A DNA stretch of 11,526 nucleotides from Bacteroidales bacterium (GTDB lineage Bacteria > Bacteroidota > Bacteroidia > Bacteroidales > SMBSF39). The first letter of the stretch is position 1. The number at the start of each line of letters is the position of its first letter. The notes below the pieces were generated by a model. That model ran no database searches, was not told the DNA's origin, and worked only from the letters and a program-made list of their open reading frames with translations. The stretch covers positions 1 to 11,526 of the forward strand of contig JAIOSH010000217.1 of the NCBI GenBank assembly GCA_021107685.1, read 5' to 3'. The position numbers were made by a program, and so were the translations under genes. Shown piece after piece: positions 1-6,975 of this stretch.

Positions 1-2208
1 AGCGACTGGATTGAACTATATAATAATAGCAATAATCCTATAACCTTATTGAATTATAGCTTATCTGATGATTCTACAGACCTAAGCAAATGGATATTTC
101 CTGAAATAACCATTTCTGCACATAGTTTCATATTGGTATTTGCTTCAGGTAAAGACAGATTAGATACTAATGAATTACATACTAACTTTACAATCTCGTC
201 AAGTGGTGAAGAACTATTTCTGTTAAATAGTTTTGGTATAATAATTGACCAAACTGATCCTGTAGAATTATCAGTAGATGAAGTATATGGACGATTACCT
301 GATGGAAGTAATAACTGGTTAGAATTATTCAGCCCTACACCTGACAGTTCAAATAATGTAAATAATCAACTGTTATTTTCTCATGAAGGAGGATTTTATA
401 CATCCCCTTTTTATTTAAATATCATATCCTTATTAGGTGATACGGTTTTCTATACATTAGATGGAAGCATTCCAACGGAAAACTCAAATATTAATATCTA
501 TTCATTATTCATGGATTATAAATATTCATCACCCAATTATTTTTCGGAAATACCAACAAGTCCGGGACAATCTTTAATTAGTTATAAAGCTTGGGAATCT
601 CCTGCTAATATAATTGACAAGGCAAGTATATTAAGATGTGCTTCATATAAAAATGGAATAAGAACGAGTAAAATATATACTCAAACATTTTTTATTGACA
701 GTATAATTTTTGAAAAATACAATATCCCTGTAATATCTATAGTAACTGATGGTGAGAATCTTTTTAGCTATGATAATGGTATTTATGTTCCCGGAATACA
801 TTACGATTCGATTAATCCTGAATGGACAGGTAATTACTTTCAACAAGGTGAAGAATGGGAAAGACCTGTTCATATTGAGTATTATGAGTATGAAGGAGAT
901 ATAGGTTTTTCGCAAGATGCAGGTATTAGAATTCATGGAGGTAAAACCAGACAAGCAGCTCAAAAATCATTAAGATTATACGCCAGAGATGAATATAGCG
1001 AAAAATATTTCAATTATCAACTAATGCCACAAAAACAGAATAATAAGTATAAAAGATTCTTATTAAGAGCATCTATGAGTGCATGGAATGGTCAAACAAT
1101 TATTGCAGATGTTTTAGCTCATGAAATTGTAAGAGATTTAGATGTTGAATATCAGGATTATCAACCTGTTGTTGTATATATTAATGGGGAGTATTGGGGT
1201 GTTCATACGATAAGAGACAGAATTGATGAAAGATATATTGCATATACATATAATTTAAACAAAGATTCTGTTGATTTAATAAACGGTAATTATAACCTGG
1301 TTGTGGCAGGTAGTAATGTACATTATGTCAATCTCCTGGAATTTATTGAATTGAACGATCTATCATTCGAAAGTAATTATGAATACGTTACAACGCAAAT
1401 GGATATTGATAATTACATTGATTATCAGATAGCTGAAATGTTCTTCGCAAATTACGATTGGCCTGCAAACAACATGAAATTATGGAGACCTCAAACCCTG
1501 AATGGTAAATGGAGATGGATATTTTATGACATAGATGCAGGATTTGGAAATTATAATTATAATATGTTTATTCATTCAACAAAAAATGACAGCAATATTA
1601 CTTGGCCAAATTCACCTTCTTCCACTTTTTTATTTAGAAACTTATTGAAAAACAACAGTTTTGTTAATCTATTCGTTGATAGATATGCGGAAATCTTAAA
1701 TCAAGATTTTGATGCAAACACTTTGGTTAGCAAATTAAACACAGTAAAAAAAATATATGAGAATGAAGTTTCTCATCATATTTTTAGATGGAATTACCCT
1801 GATAGTATTTCAAAATGGGAAAGCGATATTGAAGATAATCTATTATTTTTTATTGAGAATAGACCGTGTGGAGTAGAAGAAAATATTATTGAGTTTTTTG
1901 ATCTGAATGAATTTGGTTTTAGTTGTAATAATAATATTGATGAAATTGAAAAAAAAAATATACTATTTCTTGCTCCAAATCCGAGTATAGGAATCTTCTT
2001 CATATATAATAATTCATCAGAAATTATTAAAGGAAATATAACAATTACAAGTGTTACAGGAAAAATCGTCTATGTTGAAAATAATGTATCTCTAGTAGGA
2101 AATGAAAAAAAATATTTTAATTTAACTGAATTACCAAAAAATACATATATATTGAATTTTTATAACACTAATTTCTCTGAAATAAAGAGAATTATAATTA
2201 TAAAGTAA
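1..2208 (+). CDS. CotH kinase family secreted protein with lamin-tail and T9SS sorting domains (5' partial)
   Basis: The reading frame is open to the left edge (it begins SDWIELYNNSNNPITL), so the gene starts upstream; the TTG at 49 is internal. 735 codons are visible. In order, by residue of the visible part: a lamin-tail (LTD) domain end at about 1-75; a chitobiase C-terminal-like beta domain at about 127-225 (GGFYTSPFYLNI, then FYTLDGSIPT); a CotH kinase domain at about 240-620 with RIHGGKTRQAAQKSLRLY, DWPANNMKLWR (485-496) and YDIDAGFG (509-516), the last two matching the conserved Asp-containing CotH motifs; and a T9SS type A domain over the last 80 residues (LAPNPSIGIF). CotH proteins are atypical protein kinases, known from Bacillus spore-coat assembly. 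The combination with LTD and T9SS is common in Bacteroidota, where the role is unknown. Probably exported and surface-attached or released. The signal peptide must lie outside the window. Family assignment is firm; substrate is unknown. Confidence 0.9.
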   Translation, partial: SDWIELYNNSNNPITLLNYSLSDDSTDLSKWIFPEITISAHSFILVFASGKDRLDTNELHTNFTISSSGEELFLLNSFGIIIDQTDPVELSVDEVYGRLPDGSNNWLELFSPTPDSSNNVNNQLLFSHEGGFYTSPFYLNIISLLGDTVFYTLDGSIPTENSNINIYSLFMDYKYSSPNYFSEIPTSPGQSLISYKAWESPANIIDKASILRCASYKNGIRTSKIYTQTFFIDSIIFEKYNIPVISIVTDGENLFSYDNGIYVPGIHYDSINPEWTGNYFQQGEEWERPVHIEYYEYEGDIGFSQDAGIRIHGGKTRQAAQKSLRLYARDEYSEKYFNYQLMPQKQNNKYKRFLLRASMSAWNGQTIIADVLAHEIVRDLDVEYQDYQPVVVYINGEYWGVHTIRDRIDERYIAYTYNLNKDSVDLINGNYNLVVAGSNVHYVNLLEFIELNDLSFESNYEYVTTQMDIDNYIDYQIAEMFFANYDWPANNMKLWRPQTLNGKWRWIFYDIDAGFGNYNYNMFIHSTKNDSNITWPNSPSSTFLFRNLLKNNSFVNLFVDRYAEILNQDFDANTLVSKLNTVKKIYENEVSHHIFRWNYPDSISKWESDIEDNLLFFIENRPCGVEENIIEFFDLNEFGFSCNNNIDEIEKKNILFLAPNPSIGIFFIYNNSSEIIKGNITITSVTGKIVYVENNVSLVGNEKKYFNLTELPKNTYILNFYNTNFSEIKRIIIIK

Positions 2209-2214
2209 TTTGTT

Positions 2215-2440
2215 AACCTTAAAGCATACATACTGTGCCCTTTTTTACAAAACCGTTGGCTCATATAATTAGTATTTTCAAAAAACTTTATTAACTTTGC
2301 CATTCGGGGCTACACACAGTGTAGCAGCAATACAGGGTGTAAGTAGTTTGCGTAGATTATAAACCGCTTCAAAGTTTCTACTCGTTGGATACGAATGGAG
2401 CTCACAACCCCTTACTTCTGCTTCACAAAAGCATTCTGCC
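2215..2440. repeat. GC-richer non-coding element with several inverted repeats
   Basis: No reading frame is supported here. The stretch is visibly richer in G and C than its neighbours. It holds a perfect hairpin GCTACAC/GTGTAGC with a 3-base loop (2309-2315 and 2319-2325). A 7-bp inverted pair CCATTCG/CGAATGG (2300-2306 and 2392-2398) encloses that hairpin. A 5-bp pair AGTAG/CTACT (2342-2346 and 2378-2382) lies inside it. An imperfect pair of arms (2322-2346 against 2399-2421) competes with these. This looks like a structured dispersed intergenic element or its remnant rather than a terminator, as no T-run follows the hairpin. Whether other copies exist in the genome cannot be seen from one window. 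Confidence 0.5.
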
Positions 2441-2476
2441 TCATGCCAAAAAAATAGAAAAAAGTAAAATATTTAT

Positions 2477-2484
2477 TATCTTTG
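2477..2484 (+). promoter_or_regulatory. Bacteroidota -7 box (TATCTTTG) for the antitoxin gene
   Basis: TATCTTTG is an exact match to the TAnnTTTG -7 motif, 18 bases before the ATG at 2503. No clear -33 TTG lies at the usual distance. The motif overlaps an in-frame TTG at 2482, which argues against that codon being the translation start. Confidence 0.5.
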
Positions 2485-2502
2485 AAAAAAATTTATAGGA
2501 AT

Positions 2503-2739
2503 ATGGAGCCAGGAACATATCAAATATCATTAAAGTTTAATCAAATTCTTGAACTTGTCAGACAGTTATCTCTGAAAGAAAAAATCAAACTAAGAAAGGA
2601 ACTTGAGAAAGAAACGGTAAATAATAAATTAACCGAACTACTTAATATTTTTCAGACAGACGAGTTATCAGAAGAAACGATAAATGAAGAAGTCGAAATA
2701 GTAAGACAAAATCTTTATGCGAAAAAAAAAGCGTATTAA
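2503..2739 (+). CDS. Type II toxin-antitoxin antitoxin-like protein
   Basis: 78 residues, small and highly charged: a short beta-like N-terminus (TYQISLKF), then helices rich in Lys and Glu (LRKELEKE), then a C-terminal stretch FQTDELSEETINEEVEIVRQ. This arrangement is what I would expect of the small antitoxin encoded before PIN-domain toxins in Bacteroidota and cyanobacteria, where the C-terminal part is thought to wrap the toxin. The strongest evidence is context: a frame starting VIIDTNLWISFLIGK, a typical PIN N-terminus, begins at 2717 inside the last 23 bases of this gene. ATG 2503 is preferred over the in-frame TTG 2482, which lies inside a -7 box. The reading frame is intact, although its toxin is broken, so it may be an orphan antitoxin on its way to decay. 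No DNA-binding fold can be recognised by eye. Confidence 0.6.
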   Translation: MEPGTYQISLKFNQILELVRQLSLKEKIKLRKELEKETVNNKLTELLNIFQTDELSEETINEEVEIVRQNLYAKKKAY

Positions 2740-2849
2740 AGTAATTATTGATACTAATCTGTGGATTAGCTTTTTAATCGGCAAAAGATTAAAGAATCTA
2801 AAGGTCTGAAATAATTGACTTTAAGGAATTTGAGAAACAGATGAATTAA
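2717..2849 (+). pseudogene. PIN-domain toxin remnant with internal deletion and frame change
   Basis: ATG 2717 opens a 30-codon frame (stop at 2807-2809) containing KVIIDTNLWISFLIGK, the first strand of a PIN-family RNase with its first catalytic Asp in the IDTN motif. It overlaps the antitoxin gene by 23 bases, the coupled arrangement usual for these pairs. Directly after the break, another frame (2808-2849) reads EIIDFKEFEKQMN and then stops. That resembles the C-terminal tail of the same toxins, which typically ends in a strand followed by xPxEF. A normal member has about 130-145 residues, so roughly 90 codons in the middle, carrying the other acidic active-site residues, are missing. The product cannot be an active nuclease. 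The N-terminal identification is good; the C-terminal relic is an inference from a short match. Confidence 0.65.
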
Positions 2850-2976
2850 GGCACGACATTCCATTACGGGGCAGGCACAATTTATCCCGCACCTCAAAAT
2901 AATATTTAGCCCTAATTCCAATTTAAAAGCAACTTAAATATCATTACCTTTGTCTATTGAATAAAAAGGTATAAAT
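2850..2976. other. Intergenic spacer before the M23 peptidase gene
   Basis: The first 45 bases are GC-richer and carry no recognisable gene. They may be flanking sequence brought in by the deletion that broke the PIN gene. The remainder is AT-rich promoter sequence, with a -7 box at 2945-2952. Confidence 0.4.
2945..2952 (+). promoter_or_regulatory. Bacteroidota -7 box (TACCTTTG) for the M23-lipoprotein operon
   Basis: Exact match to TAnnTTTG, 24 bases before the ATG at 2977. No TTG -33 element is evident at the expected distance, so this rests on the -7 box and its position. Confidence 0.5.
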
Positions 2977-4428
2977 ATGAACAAAAGCTATTCAATTTTA
3001 CTCATCATTCTGATCATTGTTTTTCATTTGATAAATTCTAAAAGTTTTGCCCAGGAATATCCTGAAATTAAAAAAATTGGAAAAGGGCAAATTTTTTTCT
3101 CAGGAATATTAAATGGCTTTAATTATAATATATATGACAAGATAACCGGTGAGCAAAGAAAATATATTAATGAAAAAATTGCAGAAAATATTATTGTTTT
3201 AAAACAACAAGGAAAATTAATTCAAAAGTTTAAGAATTACGAAATTTTATTTGAACTCCCCCTCAAATTAAAAGACGGATTGACAGATCAGGGTTTTTAT
3301 TCAATTTCAGCTTATGTTGACCACGATACATTATACCCGAATCATATTTTAGATTACAATTGTGGAAATATTACTTATGATCTTGATGATGGATATAATC
3401 ATACTGGAACGGATTTTTTCACATGGCCCTTCCCTTGGTATAAAATGGATAATGATGAAGCAGAGGTCATTGCAGCAGCATCAGGTATTATAGTTTTAAA
3501 ACAGGATGGTAATTTTGACAGGAACTGTGAGGAAAATTACGATCCATGGAATGCAATATATATTCTGCACGAAGATGGCTCAATAACATGGTATGGGCAT
3601 TTTAAAAAAAATTCCTTAACCGCTAAGAATGTTGGAGAAACTGTAAATACCGGCGAATTTCTTGGCATTGTCGGAGGTTCAGGTAGTTCTATTACACCGC
3701 ATTTACATTTTGAGGTTCATGATGCTAATAATAATCTAATTGACCCATTTCATGGACCTTGTAATTCATTAAATAATAAATCATGGTGGATAGAACAATT
3801 ACCCTATAAGGATGCAGGAATAAATAAAATAAGTACAAATTTCAAATTACCTGTATTCCCCGAATGTCCCGAACAAGAAATACCTAATGAGTCAAATAAT
3901 TTTTATCTTAAAGATACTGTCTTTCTTTTATGCTATTTTAGAAATTTATCTACAGGAGATAGTGTAAATTTTTTCATTTACAGACCTGATAATACTTTAT
4001 GGACAAATTGGACATGGTCATCAACATGGCAATTTTATACGGCTGCATGGTTATATCATTGGATTATTATAAATAATGAAATGGAAGGGATATGGAAATA
4101 TAAAATTGTTTATAAAGATAAAACATACGAACATTTCTTTGAAGTTTTAAATTCTGCCGGAATTTCAAATCAAAACAAAAATGCAGAAATAATTCTTTAT
4201 CCCAATCCTGCTTCAGCTTATATAAATATTGAAATGCCTGAATCAATTGAAAATATTCATGATATTAAGATATATGACCTGCTTGGAAATGATATTTCTA
4301 ATATCAGGTTTAAAAAAATTGATAAAAATAATTTCCGTATTAGTATTCTAAATAATATAAAAGGAATATTTTTTTTACAACTAACTACGAAAAATTTCGT
4401 ATATATAGAAAAATTTATGATAAATTAG
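2977..4428 (+). CDS. Secreted M23 (lysostaphin-type) metallopeptidase with T9SS sorting domain
   Basis: 483 residues. A signal peptide covers residues 1 to about 25 (hydrophobic ILLIILIIVFHLI, probable cleavage near SFA-Q). The M23 zinc peptidase domain spans about 135-265 and has all the expected ligands: His142 and Asp146 in HTGTD, the catalytic His208 in TWYGHF, and His242-x-His244 in PHLHFEVH. M23 enzymes cut peptide cross-links in peptidoglycan or, in some secreted members, other glycine-rich proteins. A Trp-rich segment follows (seven Trp between 342 and 373), probably a beta-sandwich accessory domain of unknown role. The last 80 residues are a T9SS type A domain (IILYPNPASAYINIEM). T9SS export suggests action outside the outer membrane, so the target may be foreign cell walls or proteins rather than the cell's own wall; that is inference. 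A lipoprotein gene follows 18 bases later. Confidence 0.92.
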   Translation: MNKSYSILLIILIIVFHLINSKSFAQEYPEIKKIGKGQIFFSGILNGFNYNIYDKITGEQRKYINEKIAENIIVLKQQGKLIQKFKNYEILFELPLKLKDGLTDQGFYSISAYVDHDTLYPNHILDYNCGNITYDLDDGYNHTGTDFFTWPFPWYKMDNDEAEVIAAASGIIVLKQDGNFDRNCEENYDPWNAIYILHEDGSITWYGHFKKNSLTAKNVGETVNTGEFLGIVGGSGSSITPHLHFEVHDANNNLIDPFHGPCNSLNNKSWWIEQLPYKDAGINKISTNFKLPVFPECPEQEIPNESNNFYLKDTVFLLCYFRNLSTGDSVNFFIYRPDNTLWTNWTWSSTWQFYTAAWLYHWIIINNEMEGIWKYKIVYKDKTYEHFFEVLNSAGISNQNKNAEIILYPNPASAYINIEMPESIENIHDIKIYDLLGNDISNIRFKKIDKNNFRISILNNIKGIFFLQLTTKNFVYIEKFMIN

Positions 4429-4446
4429 CCTGCAAAATTTTAAGTT

Positions 4447-5091
4447 ATGAAAATAATAAAACAATTTCTATTACTTATAATTATTTTTTTATTTGTAATT
4501 AGTTGTGGTACAAAAACCGTTAATACCGATACTGTCTATTTAAATGAGACTTCACTTGCATGGATTCCTTTTCAAGGTGATGAACAAGTAACATTTATCA
4601 GTTCCGATTCAAATGAGGTTGTTTATCACGGCACAGGCAAAAACATTTATTTTGAAAATGTTTTATATGAAACAGAGCAAACCGGATTTTTTTCTTCTGA
4701 AAAGAATTATTATGCTGATATGGAAAGAATAGACTTAATTTTTCAATCTGATTCTTTAGCATATAACATAAAATATTATTTAGAAACTAATAAAGGAAGC
4801 ATTGGTGATTGGGATATTTTTAAACTTAGTTTTTCAGATAAAAATTTTTCAATTCTTATGAAAAAAATCGTTTATTACACAGATGATTGGGATTATGGAG
4901 AACACTTTGAATATGCAGATTCTATCACAATAAATGATAATAAATATTATAATGTTTATTATTTTACTCAACTTAGCAGACCTTATGAAATTTATTATAC
5001 ACAAACCCAAGGTGTCGTGGGTTTTCGGTTATCAGATTATGAGATATGGAGTCTGAAAATTGAACCGGATACAACTAATAACATTAACTAA
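4447..5091 (+). CDS. Hypothetical lipoprotein downstream of the M23 peptidase
   Basis: 214 residues with a lipoprotein signal: MKIIK, a hydrophobic stretch, and the lipobox VISC, with Cys20 followed by Gly. I do not recognise the mature part. It is rich in aromatic and beta-forming residues (YYLETNKGSIGDWDIFKLSF, KYYNVYYFTQ), with no repeats or membrane segments, which suggests a compact beta-rich envelope domain. It starts 18 bases after the M23 peptidase stop with no promoter motif between, so it is probably co-transcribed and may assist, anchor or restrain that enzyme; this is inference from position only. Its stop codon overlaps the stop of the convergent ABC exporter gene at 5088-5091, leaving no room for an intergenic terminator. 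Confidence 0.8.
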   Translation: MKIIKQFLLLIIIFLFVISCGTKTVNTDTVYLNETSLAWIPFQGDEQVTFISSDSNEVVYHGTGKNIYFENVLYETEQTGFFSSEKNYYADMERIDLIFQSDSLAYNIKYYLETNKGSIGDWDIFKLSFSDKNFSILMKKIVYYTDDWDYGEHFEYADSITINDNKYYNVYYFTQLSRPYEIYYTQTQGVVGFRLSDYEIWSLKIEPDTTNNIN

Positions 5092-6929
5092 ATTAAAGAT
5101 TGCAGATCGTATAATTTTTTATAAACACCGTTCAGGGCTAACAATTCCGAATGTGTTCCTCTTTCAACTAATTTACCTTTTTGTATTACAATAATTTCAT
5201 TTGCAAACTGAACAGTAGATAACCTATGTGCAATAATAACAGATGTTCTGTTTTTCAAAAGTTTTATCAATGCATCCTGAACCAATCGTTCCGATTCGGT
5301 ATCTAAAGAAGAAGTTGCTTCATCAAGGATCAATATGGGAGGATTTTTCAATACAGCCCTTGCAATGCTTATTCGTTGCTTTTGTCCACCCGAAAGTTTC
5401 ACTCCCCTGTCTCCTATTGACGTGTGATAACCATTCTCCATCTTTGAAATAAATTCATGTGCATTAGCAACTTTTGCTGCTGCAATTACTTGTTCCTCAC
5501 TAATATCATGCATTCCAAAAGCAATATTATTAAAAACAGTATCATTAAATAAAATCGATTCCTGGGTTACAATACCCATTAATCCCCTTACATCAGAAAT
5601 AATAATATCTTTAACATTTACCCCGTCAATTAAAATCTCTCCTTTTGTACAATCATAAAAACGAGGCAGCAAATCAACCATTGTGGATTTACCCCCACCT
5701 GATTGACCTACAAGAGCAATAGTTTTTCCTTTTTGAATGTTTAAATTGATATTATCAAGAATAACATCTTTTTCATAAGAAAAACTAACATTTTTATATT
5801 CAATTTCTTTATTAAATTCATTTTTTGAAATAGCATCAGATTTTTCCTCAATAACCTCTTCTGCATTTAAAATATATTGGATTCTCTCAACTGTAGCTGC
5901 TCCTTTTTGGATATTATAAACAGCAGTAGTAACAGCTTTGGCAGGTGGTATTAATTGCGAAAAAATTCCGAGATAAACAATAAAAACAGTACCATCAAGC
6001 AAAGAGTCGGGATTTAAAACCAATCTTCCTCCAAACCATAATACAATTACCAAAACTATAGCTCCTAAAAGCTCGCTTAATGGCGAGGCAAGGTCTCTTT
6101 TCCTGTAAAGTTTTATCATTAAGCGTGTGTATTCCTTATTTGTTTTTTGAAACTTTTTATTTGTTATATTAATAGCATTAAAAGCTTTTATAATTCTTAA
6201 GCCTGAGATGGTTTCCTCAATAATTGATAATATCACACCCATCTTTTTTTGTCCTTTCACAGAAGTTCTTTTTAAACTTTTACCAATTCTTCCAATTAAA
6301 AAGCCGCTTACAGGTAAAAGAACGAGAACAAAAATTGTCAGGGAGGGGCTTATTAGAAATAAAGTTAAAAGATAAGTAAGTATTGTTATAGGTTCCCTGA
6401 AAATCATTTCCAGTGAACTCATAATCGACCATTCAATATCCTGAACATCAGAAGTCATTCTCGCAATAAGATCACCTTTTTTATGCCTTGTATAATATGA
6501 CAATGGAAGTATTAATATTTTTAAATATAATTCGTTTCTCATGTCTTTAATAACTCCATTTCTTACAGGTGCTAAAAAATACATAGCTAAATATCGAAAA
6601 ATATTTTTTAAGAAAAACAGTATTACTATTGATATGGAAATATACAATAAAGAATTAAGCTCTCCATATTTTGTAATTAATTCGCTGATTTGATAATAAA
6701 AATTGTCTTTTATTAATTGAGAATCAAAATTTATTACATCATGAAATGTTAAAGGAGGGGGTGCTTGTGCAATATATTTGGTTTTATTAAAAAGAATATC
6801 AAATATTGGTATAAAAAAGGCAAATGTTACTAATGAAAATAATATTGATAAAACATTGAATAATATATTGAGTGATGTAAAACCCCAATAAGGTAAAACA
6901 TATTTTAATACTTTCATTAAATTCTTCAT
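5088..6929 (-). CDS. MsbA-like ABC exporter (fused permease and ATPase)
   Basis: 613 residues from ATG 6929. The N-terminal half is an ABC type I exporter membrane domain (about 1-340, six predicted helices, including ILFNVLSILFSLVTFAFF and LLYISISIVILFFL). The C-terminal half is a complete ATPase: Walker A GQSGGGKST (408-416), Q-loop VTQES, signature LSGGQKQR (512-519), Walker B ILILDEATSSLD (532-543) and switch IIAHRLST. It would work as a homodimer in the inner membrane. The MsbA/LipidA-export subgroup flips lipid A-core or other lipids, and the starting segment MKNLMKVLKYVLPYW is like Bacteroidota MsbA-type proteins, but exact cargo cannot be fixed from sequence. The frame extends to a TTG at 6962, but that TTG coincides with a -33 box, so ATG 6929 is chosen; ATG 6917 is also possible. 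It lies downstream of the methyltransferase gene on the same strand. Confidence 0.9.
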   Translation of the reverse strand: MKNLMKVLKYVLPYWGFTSLNILFNVLSILFSLVTFAFFIPIFDILFNKTKYIAQAPPPLTFHDVINFDSQLIKDNFYYQISELITKYGELNSLLYISISIVILFFLKNIFRYLAMYFLAPVRNGVIKDMRNELYLKILILPLSYYTRHKKGDLIARMTSDVQDIEWSIMSSLEMIFREPITILTYLLTLFLISPSLTIFVLVLLPVSGFLIGRIGKSLKRTSVKGQKKMGVILSIIEETISGLRIIKAFNAINITNKKFQKTNKEYTRLMIKLYRKRDLASPLSELLGAIVLVIVLWFGGRLVLNPDSLLDGTVFIVYLGIFSQLIPPAKAVTTAVYNIQKGAATVERIQYILNAEEVIEEKSDAISKNEFNKEIEYKNVSFSYEKDVILDNINLNIQKGKTIALVGQSGGGKSTMVDLLPRFYDCTKGEILIDGVNVKDIIISDVRGLMGIVTQESILFNDTVFNNIAFGMHDISEEQVIAAAKVANAHEFISKMENGYHTSIGDRGVKLSGGQKQRISIARAVLKNPPILILDEATSSLDTESERLVQDALIKLLKNRTSVIIAHRLSTVQFANEIIVIQKGKLVERGTHSELLALNGVYKKLYDLQSLI

Positions 6930-6934
6930 AAATG

Positions 6935-6963
6935 CAAATATAGAATAAAAGTAATTACTCAAT
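6935..6963 (-). promoter_or_regulatory. Promoter of the ABC exporter, nearly abutting the start codon
   Basis: On the minus strand, ATTG (6960-6963) is followed after 17 bases by TATATTTG (6935-6942), matching the Bacteroidota -33/-7 pair. Only five bases separate the -7 box from ATG 6929, so the transcript would be leaderless or nearly so. If translation starts at ATG 6917 instead, the leader is about 10 bases longer. Confidence 0.6.
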
Positions 6964-6975
6964 TTATAAAAATTT

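Noticed and set aside
643..963. 106-codon minus-strand frame inside the CotH gene
   Set aside because: It lies fully antisense to a well-supported coding region, has no recognisable domain and no promoter motif.
1794..2003. 69-codon minus-strand frame inside the 3' part of the CotH gene
   Set aside because: Antisense to conserved CotH and T9SS coding sequence; composition explained by the reverse complement of AT-rich codons.
2309..2325. Rho-independent terminator for the CotH gene
   Set aside because: The hairpin is perfect but is not followed by a T-run and lies about 100 bases after the stop codon.
2215..2440. Integron attC-like site
   Set aside because: Paired arms are present, but the RYYYAAC and GTTRRRY core boxes are not in the right positions, and no integrase or cassette series is nearby.
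5243..5452. 69-codon plus-strand frame inside the ABC exporter gene
   Set aside because: Antisense to the ATPase signature and Walker B region, which is certainly coding on the other strand.
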